Positions 50,757 to 61,914 of a stretch of DNA of 64,000 nt are shown in pieces; positions within the stretch are counted from its first letter, which is position 1; the number at the start of each line of letters is the position of its first letter. The position numbers and the translations under genes are program-made. The DNA comes from Aurantiochytrium sp. KH105 (taxonomy: Eukaryota; Sar; Bigyra; Thraustochytrida; Thraustochytriidae). The stretch spans positions 124,001-188,000 of the forward strand of contig BGKB01000120.1 in NCBI GenBank assembly GCA_003116975.1, in the 5' to 3' direction. A model generated the notes under the pieces. It did not search any database and was not told the DNA's origin. It saw nothing but the letters and a program-made list of their open reading frames with translations.

Positions 50757-53700
50757 ATGCTCCCGCCGAACCGTGCTGCCGGCCAGAATGGTGGCGTGCA
50801 AGAGGCACTGGGAGGCTCGCGCTGGCGCGGAGCCGCGGGCGTTACGGCCTTGGCCAGCAACTTCTTGTCCTCGTACAACGGCGGCCCTGCGAATGACGCC
50901 GGGGCAACAGGTCGCGGAGGCCCGTCTGCGACGGAGGCGCTCTTCTCCACGGCCCATGCCAAGACCTCCTCGGTGCGTCAATCTGCCGTGCTCACGTGGA
51001 ATGAGCACTCGATGCGTCATCCCGGGACCCTGCTGCAATACGAGAGAGGCTCGCAGCGACTGGGCAGCGGAATCCTTGAATCGCCCTCGCGACGGCGCTC
51101 AGAGAGCGTCGGAAGCAGGGACAGCAAGGGAGGGAGCCAACGCATGAGGCGCCCTGATGACAGTGGACGACGCCTCACGAGAAAACCCAAAAAGAAAAAG
51201 AAGAAGCAAGGAACCTTTATGGGCGTCTACATTCCCGTCGTCGCAAGCATGTGGGGTGTCCTGATCTTTATCCGCTTTGGCGTCATCGTCGCCTATGCCG
51301 GATGGGCCATGAGTGTGGGCTTTGTGATCCTCGCTGCTGCAGCCCAAATTCTAACCACTCTTTCCTTGTGTACGGTACTCAGCAATTCGAGCAACTACTC
51401 GGGCGGATCCTTTGGCATTCTGAAGCGTAATCTCGGGTCAGACATGGCTGGCGTCATTTGTCTACTCTATTACTTTGGCATGACGACCATGGCCTCGGTC
51501 GAACTTTTGGGTGCCGTGCAAGCCATTGACTATATTCTTGCCGGCACCGACTCTTACGAGGGCATAAGCATCACCTCGTCGCAGTACATTGACCAGTTCG
51601 CCATCGGCGTCCCAGTCCTCTTTCTGCTGGCTTTCATCCGCACCACCAAGCTTCACGTGGTGCACGTCATGGCGACAGTCATTCTTGTTGGCGTCATCAT
51701 GACCTTTTTGCTCGGCTTTCTCGGAATCTTTCTCACGCCCACCGGCTGGACTGGCGCCGTCGGGGACGTTCCGGGATTCACCGGCCTTAATTTGGACACC
51801 TTTCTAGCCAATGCACGCCCCGACTTTTCCTTGCCCTCACAGGACGAGGATGTTCTGTACAATGACTTTGGGGTCACGCGCACCATGGTGGAAGAGAACT
51901 CGACTCGCGATCCCGCGGCGGCCCTTTCCATCATCTTCCCCATGTTCCTGGGCATTTTCCAGGGCGCCAATAAGGCGGCCGACCTTGAGACCCCCAACAA
52001 GAGCATCATCCGGGGCACCGGCTTTGCCATTCTCACGAGTTTTGCCGTCTACATCACCTTTTTCCTCCTGCTGGCTGCGGTAGCGCAGCGCGAATTGCTC
52101 AAGGTAGACTTCCTCTTGTTCGATCGTCTCGCCTGGCCAACACAATACATTGCACTCATTGCCACGGTGGCCGTGGGTATCGGTGCCTGCGTAGAGCTCC
52201 TCGAGATTGGGCCCACCATTTTGCAGGCAGTGGCGGCGGATGGTCTCTTTTCCTTTCTGCCGCGCCTCGGGTTGCACAAGGTCAACTCCAAGGGTCAACC
52301 CGTGCGCGCCATTGCCATGGTCAGTGTGCCCATCAACTTCTTCCTGCTCTTCACGCCAAGCGCATACTTTGAGGATCTCGCCACGGTTGTAACCATGTTT
52401 TTTCTCCAAGCTTACGGACACATGCACCTGTCGTTGCTGCTCAACGAAGTACAGCGGCACTCGTCGTGGAGGCCAACCTTTGTATACTACCACTGGTCTA
52501 CCGCCGCGCTGGGCCTCATCACGACGGTCGTGCTCATGTTCTATATCTCCTGGATCCAGGCCGTGGTGACGCTCTCACTGGCTACGGCTCTCTTGATCAT
52601 TGCGCGCGTCGTTGAGGAGCCGCGTCGCAAAGGTCTGGGCACGCGCGCCTTGGCACAAGGTCGTGCTCTCGACCATATTTTGGCGGATCACTTTGTTGAT
52701 CATCGCGAAATCATCGAGCGTCTGCGGCGCACCCTCGAGACAGTTGGCAAGAACATGGGTCAGGAACTGTCCACGGACGCCGTGCTTCGCGCAGTGCACG
52801 AAGAAACCGCTCTTGTGCCCGACGAGCCGCCGCACTGGGACCCGCAGGTTCTTTGCATGGTAGAAGATCCAGACAATCCGGGTCTGCGTGAGGACCATGT
52901 GAAAATGGTGCACTTGACGAATCAGCTGACGGGTTCCGGCGTCTTGCCGCGTCTTGCCGTGGTGGCCAGCACAATTCGCGCATCGAAAGACGACGACCTC
53001 AACAAGCTCGATCGTCTCCGTCAGCTCAAGGAACTTCGCCTCTACGCACTCATCACAGCGACCAATGCCCGTGCCTTTGCGCACGTCACTGTGGTCCCCA
53101 ACGATTGTCCCTCGAGCGCAGCGTACATGATCATGATGCAGTCGGTCGGTCTTGGCAACCTCAAGCCTAACATGATTCTTCTCAATTGGACAAATCCACG
53201 ACTTCTCGATGTCGTCAAGAACAGCATGCTCGCCAAGCGCATTGTGGTGGTGCTCAAAGATCGTCGGCCTCTAGGTTTCAGCAAGTCCGCCGCGCAACCC
53301 GCCCAGAACCGCCGCGCGCGCGCCAATAGGTCGCGCAAGTCCGGCGGCTCAGGCAGCTTTGGTAACACTGTGCAGCAATTCATGCAGCAAAACCAGCAAA
53401 TGAAAGAGCAGGAGCAGGTCCTGCAGAACCCTAAGCAAAATCCCAAGCAGATTCCCGTTCCGAACCCAGCATCGACCACATCCGTGGGCGCCGCCCAACG
53501 CGGACGCACGCGTTCTGGAAGCAATACCATCGACGTGACTGCAGCTGTCGCCGTCGCATCTGTCATGGCCACATCGAACCCGCACGAGACGTCGCCCGCT
53601 CCTGGCAAGAATAGCGAGGATCCCAACGCCGTCCCAGATGTCATTCGCGCTCCGTACCGCGGTTCCGATGTCAAGTACTCGTTTGCCTTTTCTGAGTCAA

Positions 53701-54710
53701 ACATTTTTGGCAGCGAGTCCGCGCTCCCCCCGCAATTTGGCCCTGGCCCCGATCGCCCTCGTCGCGAGGGCAAGCGCCAAGACCTTCAGCAGCATTTGCA
53801 GCAGCCGGCATCGAGCGCTTCTGGCAGCGCAAGCACCGGCATCCCTGATGACAGAAGCGCAGCCAATGATAGTGAGGACGACGAATTGGACTACGAGGAA
53901 CTCGACGAGGAGGAATTCGATCAGGCCCAAGATGACATCATGCACATGGAATCACAAGCCGAGGCCGAGTTACACTATCACAACAAGTGGAAGCGGCGTC
54001 GTGGAGCGCGCCTCAAACAGCGTGTCGGCACCATTGACGTGTGGTGGTTCCTTAAAAACGGCGGCCTCCCTGTGGTCATTGCTCGTCTTTTGCTCACGCA
54101 TCGCGTGTGGCGGCGTTGCCATATTCGCGTCTTTGCCACGGTTGAGGGCAGTGAGATTTCTGATTGGCACACGATGCAACACGCTCTCGAGGTCGAGCAC
54201 ATGCTGCATACGATGCGAGTCAAAGCGTCTGTGGAAGTTATTCAAATCGATCCTTATACGCAGCACGTGATCCGTGAGACAATTCTTGACGAAGACGAGG
54301 AGCTCGTAGCGGATATGCCCACCGTGGCGCCGAGCGTGCGCGAACGCAGCGAATCGACGCGGCCAACCCTTCAAAGTCTCTTTAAGCTGTCTGCTATGTC
54401 AGAGGGGGACGAGAACGAGAACGATGGCGACGACGACAATGATAACAACACCGATGGCAAGAAACCCAAAGATAAGAAAGAAGAAAATGCGGAGGCCCTC
54501 CGTGCTCGTGCTGTCGCCAGTTTTGGCAATCTCATGTTCGAGCATTCGAAGGATGCTCAGCTCGTCATCTGCAACTTGCCCATGCCAACAGAGGAGACGA
54601 GCGAGAGCTATATTGACTTCATGGACCGTCTTTCTTACAACCTTGAGCGTGTACTCTTCGTGCACACTCCCTTTGACGATGCTGAAATCGCTGAGCGCTT
54701 CGTGCACTAG
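50757..54710 (+). CDS. Cation-chloride cotransporter, KCC-type (SLC12 family)
   Basis: The product has 1317 residues. It would export K+ with Cl- across a membrane for volume and ion control. After a disordered basic N-terminus (1-150, ending in a Lys run), about 12 membrane helices span residues about 155-620. TM1 starts GVYIPVVASMWGVLIFIRFGV, and the unwound segment YSGGSFGIL replaces the animal PAGGSYFMI. The sequence ELLEIGPTILQAVAADG near 485 is highly typical. The cytosolic SLC12 C-terminal domain shows VLCMVEDP, LVVVLKD-like strands and GTIDVWWFLKNGG near 1085, plus RVWRRCHIRVF. It is interrupted by a Gln/Pro/Ser-rich insert (about 840-1040). The end ESYIDFMDRLSYNLERVLFVH matches KCC C-termini. 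The GTIDVWW motif and overall match favour KCC over NKCC. Single exon; the start ATG is the first in frame. Confidence 0.93.
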   Translation: MLPPNRAAGQNGGVQEALGGSRWRGAAGVTALASNFLSSYNGGPANDAGATGRGGPSATEALFSTAHAKTSSVRQSAVLTWNEHSMRHPGTLLQYERGSQRLGSGILESPSRRRSESVGSRDSKGGSQRMRRPDDSGRRLTRKPKKKKKKQGTFMGVYIPVVASMWGVLIFIRFGVIVAYAGWAMSVGFVILAAAAQILTTLSLCTVLSNSSNYSGGSFGILKRNLGSDMAGVICLLYYFGMTTMASVELLGAVQAIDYILAGTDSYEGISITSSQYIDQFAIGVPVLFLLAFIRTTKLHVVHVMATVILVGVIMTFLLGFLGIFLTPTGWTGAVGDVPGFTGLNLDTFLANARPDFSLPSQDEDVLYNDFGVTRTMVEENSTRDPAAALSIIFPMFLGIFQGANKAADLETPNKSIIRGTGFAILTSFAVYITFFLLLAAVAQRELLKVDFLLFDRLAWPTQYIALIATVAVGIGACVELLEIGPTILQAVAADGLFSFLPRLGLHKVNSKGQPVRAIAMVSVPINFFLLFTPSAYFEDLATVVTMFFLQAYGHMHLSLLLNEVQRHSSWRPTFVYYHWSTAALGLITTVVLMFYISWIQAVVTLSLATALLIIARVVEEPRRKGLGTRALAQGRALDHILADHFVDHREIIERLRRTLETVGKNMGQELSTDAVLRAVHEETALVPDEPPHWDPQVLCMVEDPDNPGLREDHVKMVHLTNQLTGSGVLPRLAVVASTIRASKDDDLNKLDRLRQLKELRLYALITATNARAFAHVTVVPNDCPSSAAYMIMMQSVGLGNLKPNMILLNWTNPRLLDVVKNSMLAKRIVVVLKDRRPLGFSKSAAQPAQNRRARANRSRKSGGSGSFGNTVQQFMQQNQQMKEQEQVLQNPKQNPKQIPVPNPASTTSVGAAQRGRTRSGSNTIDVTAAVAVASVMATSNPHETSPAPGKNSEDPNAVPDVIRAPYRGSDVKYSFAFSESNIFGSESALPPQFGPGPDRPRREGKRQDLQQHLQQPASSASGSASTGIPDDRSAANDSEDDELDYEELDEEEFDQAQDDIMHMESQAEAELHYHNKWKRRRGARLKQRVGTIDVWWFLKNGGLPVVIARLLLTHRVWRRCHIRVFATVEGSEISDWHTMQHALEVEHMLHTMRVKASVEVIQIDPYTQHVIRETILDEDEELVADMPTVAPSVRERSESTRPTLQSLFKLSAMSEGDENENDGDDDNDNNTDGKKPKDKKEENAEALRARAVASFGNLMFEHSKDAQLVICNLPMPTEETSESYIDFMDRLSYNLERVLFVHTPFDDAEIAERFVH

Positions 54711-55299
54711 GTTCGGGTTCTCTCTCCTGTTTGCCGCCATCGCTCCGTGCGTTTCTCTCTTCTTCACTCACACCAATGCACAATCGAATCCTTTTCTGCA
54801 GGAGGCAGTCAACCGGTTGGAATTATTCTTTCCCGTGTACGAGCCTTTCCATCAAATATAATTGCAATGTCATTCACTCTCAATACATTTCTTGATATGA
54901 AAACTTGCATGCTCAGTGATGGTTCTACACCAGCCCTCGATGCGCTACCGGCCGACGAGGTCCACAACTGCTGTTAAATTCACCTTCCGTGTGTGTGTGC
55001 TGGCTTTGCAAGCGACCGCGACATTCTCAGGTATTTTCTTCTTGAAAAGACGAGCCGGTCCATCATCCAAGCAATCAAAGTCATGTCAATACATTTATAC
55101 GTTCAGGATTCTTGCTTACAGTGAAAGAGAGGAGAAAGGGAAAGAGAGGCCCTCGACTTGACCTATGATACGTGCAAACGCTGCAGAACGCAATTGCCGA
55201 GCCTTTGTGTTACTGTCCTCATCATTTTTGCTGTTGCCGGTGCCGTTGCCATCGCGGCCGCCGCCACCGCTGGCATTCTCGCGTTCGCTGCTGGAAAAA
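54711..55299. other. Convergent 3' intergenic region
   Basis: These are the 3' flanks of the KCC transporter (+) and the MFS carrier (-). The sequence is AT-richer than the surroundings. No gene seen. Confidence 0.6.
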
Positions 55300-57009
55300 T
55301 TATCGTCGGCTTCCACAAAGAGGCGCGGCAGCAAAGCGTCGGTAAAAGAATGTGGCGTGGATTGTGCCGATGACGATGCAAAGAAGCGCGGTCACGCGCG
55401 TGGAAGTTTGAATGCAAGAGGCCCCTACGCAAAACTCGCGTCCATGAGCATCACGCTGTGCATGAGCCTCGTACACCACAGCAAAAAGTTTGTTGGCAAT
55501 GAAAAAAGAACCGCCAATTACAGCCAGCATCGTTGCCGAGTAGAGTGCGCCAATATTCTTGACGCCAAAGAGATCCCCGAGGATGGCAGGACTCAATACG
55601 TTGAGAGCGCCGTACGTCAGGCCCACGAGAACCGTCGCAGCATAAAAAGTGATTGGCGTCGCGAGGCTTAGCAGGAGGGTCACCAAGCCCAAAAAGGTCA
55701 CCAAGACTCCAAAGACGACAGGGCGGTGAACGCCTCGGCGCACGAGCTCGTCGGACGAAAGTCCGGCCCCGAGACGGCCAATGCAATTGAAAATGGAAAT
55801 GAGACTCGGCGCGAGATCCTTGCTGCCCTGTGAGAGACCAACCACTTGGCAGATCTGACCCACATTGTTAATCAGCGTGAGCGCGGCGCCCCAGCCCACC
55901 AGCAGTGCCATTGCGTGGAACCAAAAGGCAGGATCCTGCATCGCGGTCCATACAGTCACGTCGGTAGCAGGAACCGCTTCGTGAGTTTCGTCGACGCCCG
56001 AAGCATCCAATGCATCCACTTCTGCATTTTCCAGCAGAGGCACAGTCAGCGCATTACCCCCGTTCGCTTCGTTTGCACCCTGAGTGAAATTTGCTGCCTC
56101 ATCGCGATCGAGCTCGCGGTTTCCCGCCTCCCCTTCCCGCTCGTCCCTGGCGACAATAATTTTGGCATCTCCGTCGTTGCCGCGCGCAATCAGCGCGAGC
56201 AATGTGCCGAAGCAAATGAAAATGGACACAGAGAAGATAATCTCCACGGTTCGCGAGGATGAAGCCTCGCCCTGCTTGAATTTCCAAATGATGGACCCCA
56301 AGAGGAGAGCGAGAAGTACAGGCATGACCTTGAGCGCAGATGTGATGACTTTGACGGCCTTGATGCGGCGGCAGACACGCTCCGCGCTCGTGAATACTTC
56401 CTCCGGATTGCCAGCTTGCACAAAGACGGCGACGATGAAGCAGATGCACATAAAGTAGATACTGAGAAAGAGCACAAAAGGGAGCTCCTTTGGGTCGTCC
56501 TCGTGGCCCACATCGGCAGGGAAAAAGGTGACCTGAATTTGCTCTGCTATGGAGCCACTGAGTCCAAGAAATGCCTTACAGAGCCCGATGGCGAGCCCAC
56601 GCGAGTCCTGGAAGCGACGCGAGACCGTGACGACGATGGACATGTCAGCCAGCATCTGCGACTGGCCCTCGAAAAACAGAATGACATACAAAATCCACGG
56701 ATGCTCCGTCACCGGCCACTCCTCCCCATACATGAGGAACATGGACATGTATGAGAGGGCGCCGGCAAGACCAGCCGCAATAATGACTGGCTTGGGCCCG
56801 ATGGCGTCGAGCAGCGGGCCAGCAAAGATGCCAAAGTTGTTGCCTATGTTTTGGGCGAGGCCGCCATTGTCGATTACCGTTTGGCTCAGCTGGAAGCGGT
56901 TCTTGATCGGCACGGAAAACGTCCCGTAAATATACTGCAGACCGCAGATGGAATCGAGCAGGACGCAGAACGTCAGCGTCGTGAATCTGCTTCCCAGGTC
57001 TAGACCCAT
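55300..57009 (-). CDS. Nodulin-like (NFD4/MCH1-type) major facilitator transporter
   Basis: This 569-residue membrane carrier starts at ATG 57009. The N-terminal half matches the nodulin-like MFS domain: a first helix with CVLLDSICGLQYIYGTFS, then NGGLAQNIGNNFGIFAGP, DAIGPKPVIIAAGL and the DSRGLAIGLCKAFLGLSGS segment. A central hydrophilic loop of about 80 residues (acidic, about 300-385) separates it from the C-terminal six helices, which begin AFWFHAMALLVGWG and include SIFNCIGRLGAGLSSD. About 12 helices are visible in all. Relatives are candidate monocarboxylate, iron or small-metabolite carriers; the substrate is unknown. The frame stays open upstream through a long (CAAG)n tract, but no ATG lies there, so 57009 is the sensible start. 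The tract begins only about 14 bases before it. Confidence 0.87.
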   Translation of the reverse strand: MGLDLGSRFTTLTFCVLLDSICGLQYIYGTFSVPIKNRFQLSQTVIDNGGLAQNIGNNFGIFAGPLLDAIGPKPVIIAAGLAGALSYMSMFLMYGEEWPVTEHPWILYVILFFEGQSQMLADMSIVVTVSRRFQDSRGLAIGLCKAFLGLSGSIAEQIQVTFFPADVGHEDDPKELPFVLFLSIYFMCICFIVAVFVQAGNPEEVFTSAERVCRRIKAVKVITSALKVMPVLLALLLGSIIWKFKQGEASSSRTVEIIFSVSIFICFGTLLALIARGNDGDAKIIVARDEREGEAGNRELDRDEAANFTQGANEANGGNALTVPLLENAEVDALDASGVDETHEAVPATDVTVWTAMQDPAFWFHAMALLVGWGAALTLINNVGQICQVVGLSQGSKDLAPSLISIFNCIGRLGAGLSSDELVRRGVHRPVVFGVLVTFLGLVTLLLSLATPITFYAATVLVGLTYGALNVLSPAILGDLFGVKNIGALYSATMLAVIGGSFFIANKLFAVVYEAHAQRDAHGREFCVGASCIQTSTRVTALLCIVIGTIHATFFYRRFAAAPLCGSRR

Positions 57010-57869
<860 letters not shown>

Positions 57870-60800
57870 TCAATGCAAATCCGAATGCAAGGACTCCGGA
57901 GAGCTTGATGTCGGCGCCGCGACCGCTGCAACGCCAGTGAAAACGGGCGCTGCGCTCGCGGAGAGACGGCGCACAGTCACCTGCAAGCACCCGAGCGAGG
58001 CCACGAGTGGAGGACTGACTGCCGCGAAGCGCACGCGAGCGGTCTCGAGGCGGTTCTGCGCGGCGCCCTCAGCGAGCCCCTCGAGGCAAGCGGCAGCCCA
58101 GGCCGGCGGCGGCGGGAGGTCCGGCGGCGGGACGTCGAGGGAAGCCCGGCCGTCAAGCGTGCGGTAAATTTCTGCAAATACTGACGAGGCCTCTTGCGCT
58201 CGAGCCTCACGCTCGCGCGCCATTTGCGCAACAAGAGCGTCATGTTCACGCTGTTGACGCATGCGCTCCGCGAGCGCCTCGGCGACGAGATCAAGCACGA
58301 GATGGAATGTCTGTGCCAGCATCTCAATAACTGTCACCTCGTGTCGACAGGAGTGCAGCGCAAAGCTTAGACGCAAAGCCAACGCGCGCGCAACCTCAGG
58401 CGGGGAGGCGGCAAGGACATTATCCTCGGCTTGGAGCCAGACATAGACGAGATGCATGCCTTCGCGCGTGGCCGGTGCATTGGTGCTGATGGCAGCGAGA
58501 GCGTTTACTGCTCGTGCAAAGACTGCCTCGCGGTCAGGGCCGAGCATGCTGAGCATGGTACGCCAGGCCTCTCGCAGCTCGGCGGGTGGCAATTTGGCCT
58601 CCTCGAGCGCTTTGAGATACGCATCTTGAAGTTCTTTGGCCTTGGCGTCTGCAATGGCTTGGCGCTTGAGAAAACTCGCCAAGCTTTCTTCTTTGCCTCG
58701 CGTGCAGACCTCTGGCTCGGGCGGGGGTGCAGGTATATCTTGCGTCGCAGTGTCACGCTGGCTCGGGTCGCCGCTGGCCTCGAGAATCTGTGCCTCGTCA
58801 TCCGATTCTTGACCCTCCCCTTCAGACGCAGAACTGTCGAGCGGCTCTGCGTCAAGCATGGGACGAATAATGTGTTCTCGCGTGCACGATCGGACGAGGT
58901 ATCGAAGAAATCGAAACGTCCAAAAGACGAGGCGTGGATCACACGTGAAAGGTTTTCCTTGAATCGCGTTTGCTGATGCAGAACGCGCTGCTGCTGGGCA
59001 TGCAAGATCGACAAGGCGCTCCACGATGCCGTCGTGATGCATGGCCTCCAAAACATGCCGCGAACATCGACGACGAGGGCCGCGACCTCGGACGAGCTCA
59101 CAAAGTGCATATGCCGCACGCCAATGCGCCTCGCGCAGAGAAGGCTCATCCAAGACCGCGGCGATGCGATCAAAGCCCTGAGCTTTGCAGAGAATGAATT
59201 GCCGCTGGTGCCGTGCGTGCTGCACGGTATAAGCCAGGGTCATAAGTCCATGCACTTGGATGTGCTCGTCGTGAAGGAATCGTTGCATGGCGTGGATGAC
59301 GGTTTCCAGTGCGATCGCCTTGCAACGGAGAAGTGCGCGACCCTCGAAGCGCGCCAAGCGCCCTAGCGCAGCACACACAGATCTATAGACGGACACATTT
59401 CCTGGGGCACGCGTGATGACCTCGCTCAAGAATCGTACGCCAACATCGTTTGGAGCCGCGACGAGTGCAGCAGCATTGGCTTCATTTTCCAGAACCGCAT
59501 TTGCAACGCACTCGCACGCCAGTCTCTGCGCAGGCGCGAAAGCGCGCTTGACAGGGCATGAGAGCATTGCTTCGCAAAGGTATGCAGCGCTCTCTGGAAG
59601 TCGGAGCACGGCTTCGCGGCCACTTTCCGATTCGGTGAGGACGCGAATGACTCCACACGCGTGCTGAAGAGCGAGTGGGTGCGCGTTTAAGTCGTACAGC
59701 GCGCTCGCGCAGCGGGCCACGGCCTTGTGCATCAAAAGTTCTTGCCGGAGGGCGTCCTCACGCCAGTTCGCGAGCGTGTGAAGCGTCTGAAGGGCCGCCG
59801 CCGCTGCGTCTGCATTGTCGTCGTCTCCACTTGCGACACTTCGATAAATGTCGACCACGCTGAGAAGCATGTTAACCCCGCCCTCATGGAGAAAGGCTCT
59901 GCGGGTGGGGTCTGCTGAGCCAGCAAAGTCGTCCGATGACAAGAGCTCGCTGAGTGCCTGGCAGGCAATCGCAACAAGATTAGGGTGAGCTAGATGGCGC
60001 GCGAGTAAGTCCGCTACCTCGTGAGCATTAGCCTGTGCGAGGAAGACACGAAGATTCGTCCGTAATTGGTCTGCAGCAGCATCGACTGCAATCGTGTCAC
60101 CGGGACGGACATCTTTGAGTCGTCGAATCACTCTGTTTCCATTCGATTCGTTGAGAAGCCGTGAATAATGCTCAATGTGTAGCGTGTATCGGATGACGCG
60201 TCGCATGCGCTGCAGTTCCGCGGCGGCAGTGGTTGCTTGTCTTACTTCGTCGGGGTCGTCGACGGTATCCCAAGGATCGAAGGCGTCGTTTGACTGATTG
60301 GCGTCGTCATCTCCGCGATCCTCGCGTTGGTGTGTGAGTGAGATAAAGTACTTTGCGGGGGATCCTTCGAGGTGCAAATATGCGAATATGACGCCCTTGG
60401 AGGGGCGCGTGTGCAGAGCAACGTGGCCGAGATGGCGCGTCTGAAACCCAAGCTCGCCACAATTTAGAGCTTGCAGATCCTGGACGATCTCTTGCGTGTT
60501 GCAAAAGCAAGTTTTGGCAAGGGCCTCGAGAGCAAGTCTGTGCTCATCGGCGAGTGCCCAGTCAGTCGTTTTGCGGAAATCGTCGAGCGCCTTGCGTCGG
60601 GGGAGTTCCTTGTCCACAGCTTCATCCATGAGAATGCCAGTTGTCAGTCCAGGAAGGGCTGGTTCGTGCTTGAAATATTGATGATTGTTGACGTGTGAGA
60701 ATCGAAGTCTTGGATCGTCCGGCACACTTCGTAAGCGGCCCATCTCGGCATGTGTAAAGGCGTCAATGTCTGCGGTCGAGCGCGCAAGGAGACGCGGGGA

Positions 60801-61595
60801 GTGCGGAAGCGGCTTGAGCTTGACTGAAGCTGGGTGCGCAGCAAGGTCGAGGCCAAGACTGTCCATGCGATGTCCAATCTTGGCGCAGCGTGCCCTATCT
60901 GCGTCATGCTGCTTGCAAAGCTCCTCGCCATGCATGAGAATGATCTTGTGGAGGGCTTGCAGTTTGGAACGAATGGCCAGGGCGAGTTTCTCCTCTTGCA
61001 TGTCCCTCACACGCATGTCCCGCTCGACCTCATAGGTTGCATAGTGCGCACGCACGCACTCGAGGACTAGCTTTACGCGTCGTTGTTCGTTCGCCTCGAG
61101 ACAAGGCAAGAATTCGTTCGTGTATTCTGCCAGTAGTGTTTCCATCTCCAAGGCAGCCTGCGTTAAGTTCTTGCGAATAGCCACAACGCGCACGCAGCGA
61201 TGGAGCGGCGATGCCTTTGCAGCCATATCGACGCGATCTGTCGCGTCCTGCACGCGACCCGCGAGACCACCGCACCATTGTTCAAAGGTCGTGTGGAAGC
61301 GGAGCGCAGCGTCATGATCACTTGCGAGCGTCTCGTCGAGCTTGTTGCTCGCACAAAGGAGGGCACGCAAGAGTGCAAACGCTGCTTTTTCAACGCGAGC
61401 ACAATGCGAGCCTCCCGAGGCCTTGCACATTTCACATATTCTAGCGAGCCCGCGCAGCGCGCTGATTCGCGCAAGGCGCGCGATGATCTCGATGCGTTCT
61501 TGTGAGCTTTCTGCGAGGTCCTCTGCCGAGCTTAGTCTCCTTCGATTCTTGCGACGCGGCGCCCGTGCGAGGCGTCGCTGCGCTAGCCTGCTCAT
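57870..61595 (-). CDS. Large armadillo/HEAT-repeat protein, function unknown
   Basis: The product has 1241 residues from ATG 61595. Residues 1-250 are helical and very Arg/Ala-rich, including RKNRRRLSSAEDLAESSQER and a likely coiled coil (ERDMRVRDMQEEKLALAIRSKLQ). A mixed domain at about 280-520 contains strand-like segments (KGVIFAYLHLEG, KYFISLTH). From about 530 to 920, repeated helical units of about 40 residues (HLAHPNLVAIACQALSELL, LHTLANW, HACGVIRVLTES) look like armadillo repeats. An acidic linker (SASEGEGQESDDE) and further helices follow. The end is Pro-rich (PPPDLPPPP). No enzyme motif is visible. A strong acceptor-like sequence (TGTGCTTTCAG) sits just before the ATG, so a 5' exon or spliced leader may exist and the N-terminus could be longer. 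Confidence 0.75.
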   Translation of the reverse strand: MSRLAQRRLARAPRRKNRRRLSSAEDLAESSQERIEIIARLARISALRGLARICEMCKASGGSHCARVEKAAFALLRALLCASNKLDETLASDHDAALRFHTTFEQWCGGLAGRVQDATDRVDMAAKASPLHRCVRVVAIRKNLTQAALEMETLLAEYTNEFLPCLEANEQRRVKLVLECVRAHYATYEVERDMRVRDMQEEKLALAIRSKLQALHKIILMHGEELCKQHDADRARCAKIGHRMDSLGLDLAAHPASVKLKPLPHSPRLLARSTADIDAFTHAEMGRLRSVPDDPRLRFSHVNNHQYFKHEPALPGLTTGILMDEAVDKELPRRKALDDFRKTTDWALADEHRLALEALAKTCFCNTQEIVQDLQALNCGELGFQTRHLGHVALHTRPSKGVIFAYLHLEGSPAKYFISLTHQREDRGDDDANQSNDAFDPWDTVDDPDEVRQATTAAAELQRMRRVIRYTLHIEHYSRLLNESNGNRVIRRLKDVRPGDTIAVDAAADQLRTNLRVFLAQANAHEVADLLARHLAHPNLVAIACQALSELLSSDDFAGSADPTRRAFLHEGGVNMLLSVVDIYRSVASGDDDNADAAAAALQTLHTLANWREDALRQELLMHKAVARCASALYDLNAHPLALQHACGVIRVLTESESGREAVLRLPESAAYLCEAMLSCPVKRAFAPAQRLACECVANAVLENEANAAALVAAPNDVGVRFLSEVITRAPGNVSVYRSVCAALGRLARFEGRALLRCKAIALETVIHAMQRFLHDEHIQVHGLMTLAYTVQHARHQRQFILCKAQGFDRIAAVLDEPSLREAHWRAAYALCELVRGRGPRRRCSRHVLEAMHHDGIVERLVDLACPAAARSASANAIQGKPFTCDPRLVFWTFRFLRYLVRSCTREHIIRPMLDAEPLDSSASEGEGQESDDEAQILEASGDPSQRDTATQDIPAPPPEPEVCTRGKEESLASFLKRQAIADAKAKELQDAYLKALEEAKLPPAELREAWRTMLSMLGPDREAVFARAVNALAAISTNAPATREGMHLVYVWLQAEDNVLAASPPEVARALALRLSFALHSCRHEVTVIEMLAQTFHLVLDLVAEALAERMRQQREHDALVAQMAREREARAQEASSVFAEIYRTLDGRASLDVPPPDLPPPPAWAAACLEGLAEGAAQNRLETARVRFAAVSPPLVASLGCLQVTVRRLSASAAPVFTGVAAVAAPTSSSPESLHSDLH

Positions 61596-61914
61596 CCTGA
61601 AAGCACAGGGCGAGCGCAGATCATGGCCAGCCGACGCGGACCATTTGTATGGGCGAAGCCAGCCAAGTCTTTGGTGAATGATCTCAATCCTCTTTCGTTC
61701 ACTCGTTCAATCGATCGATGGAAGAAAACAAAAGAGAAATCGAGAAATTCCGTTCTGAATGAGTAGAGTGGAGTACACACCGTTTTGCTTTGCAACGGCT
61801 CGTATGACCAGAAGCGAGATTGCGCTGTGATCGAGATCAGAGTTGGAGCGCGCGCACGCACGCACGCGCGAGGGAAGGAGAGGCGCGGCGGCGCCCGGAG
61901 CGCTCCGCGGAAGG
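61596..61914. promoter_or_regulatory. Divergent region upstream of the armadillo gene
   Basis: This 319 bp lies between the armadillo gene start (-) and the small acylated-protein candidate (+). It contains a GCAC-rich stretch (61853-61866). It may hold part of a spliced leader for the armadillo gene. Confidence 0.45.
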
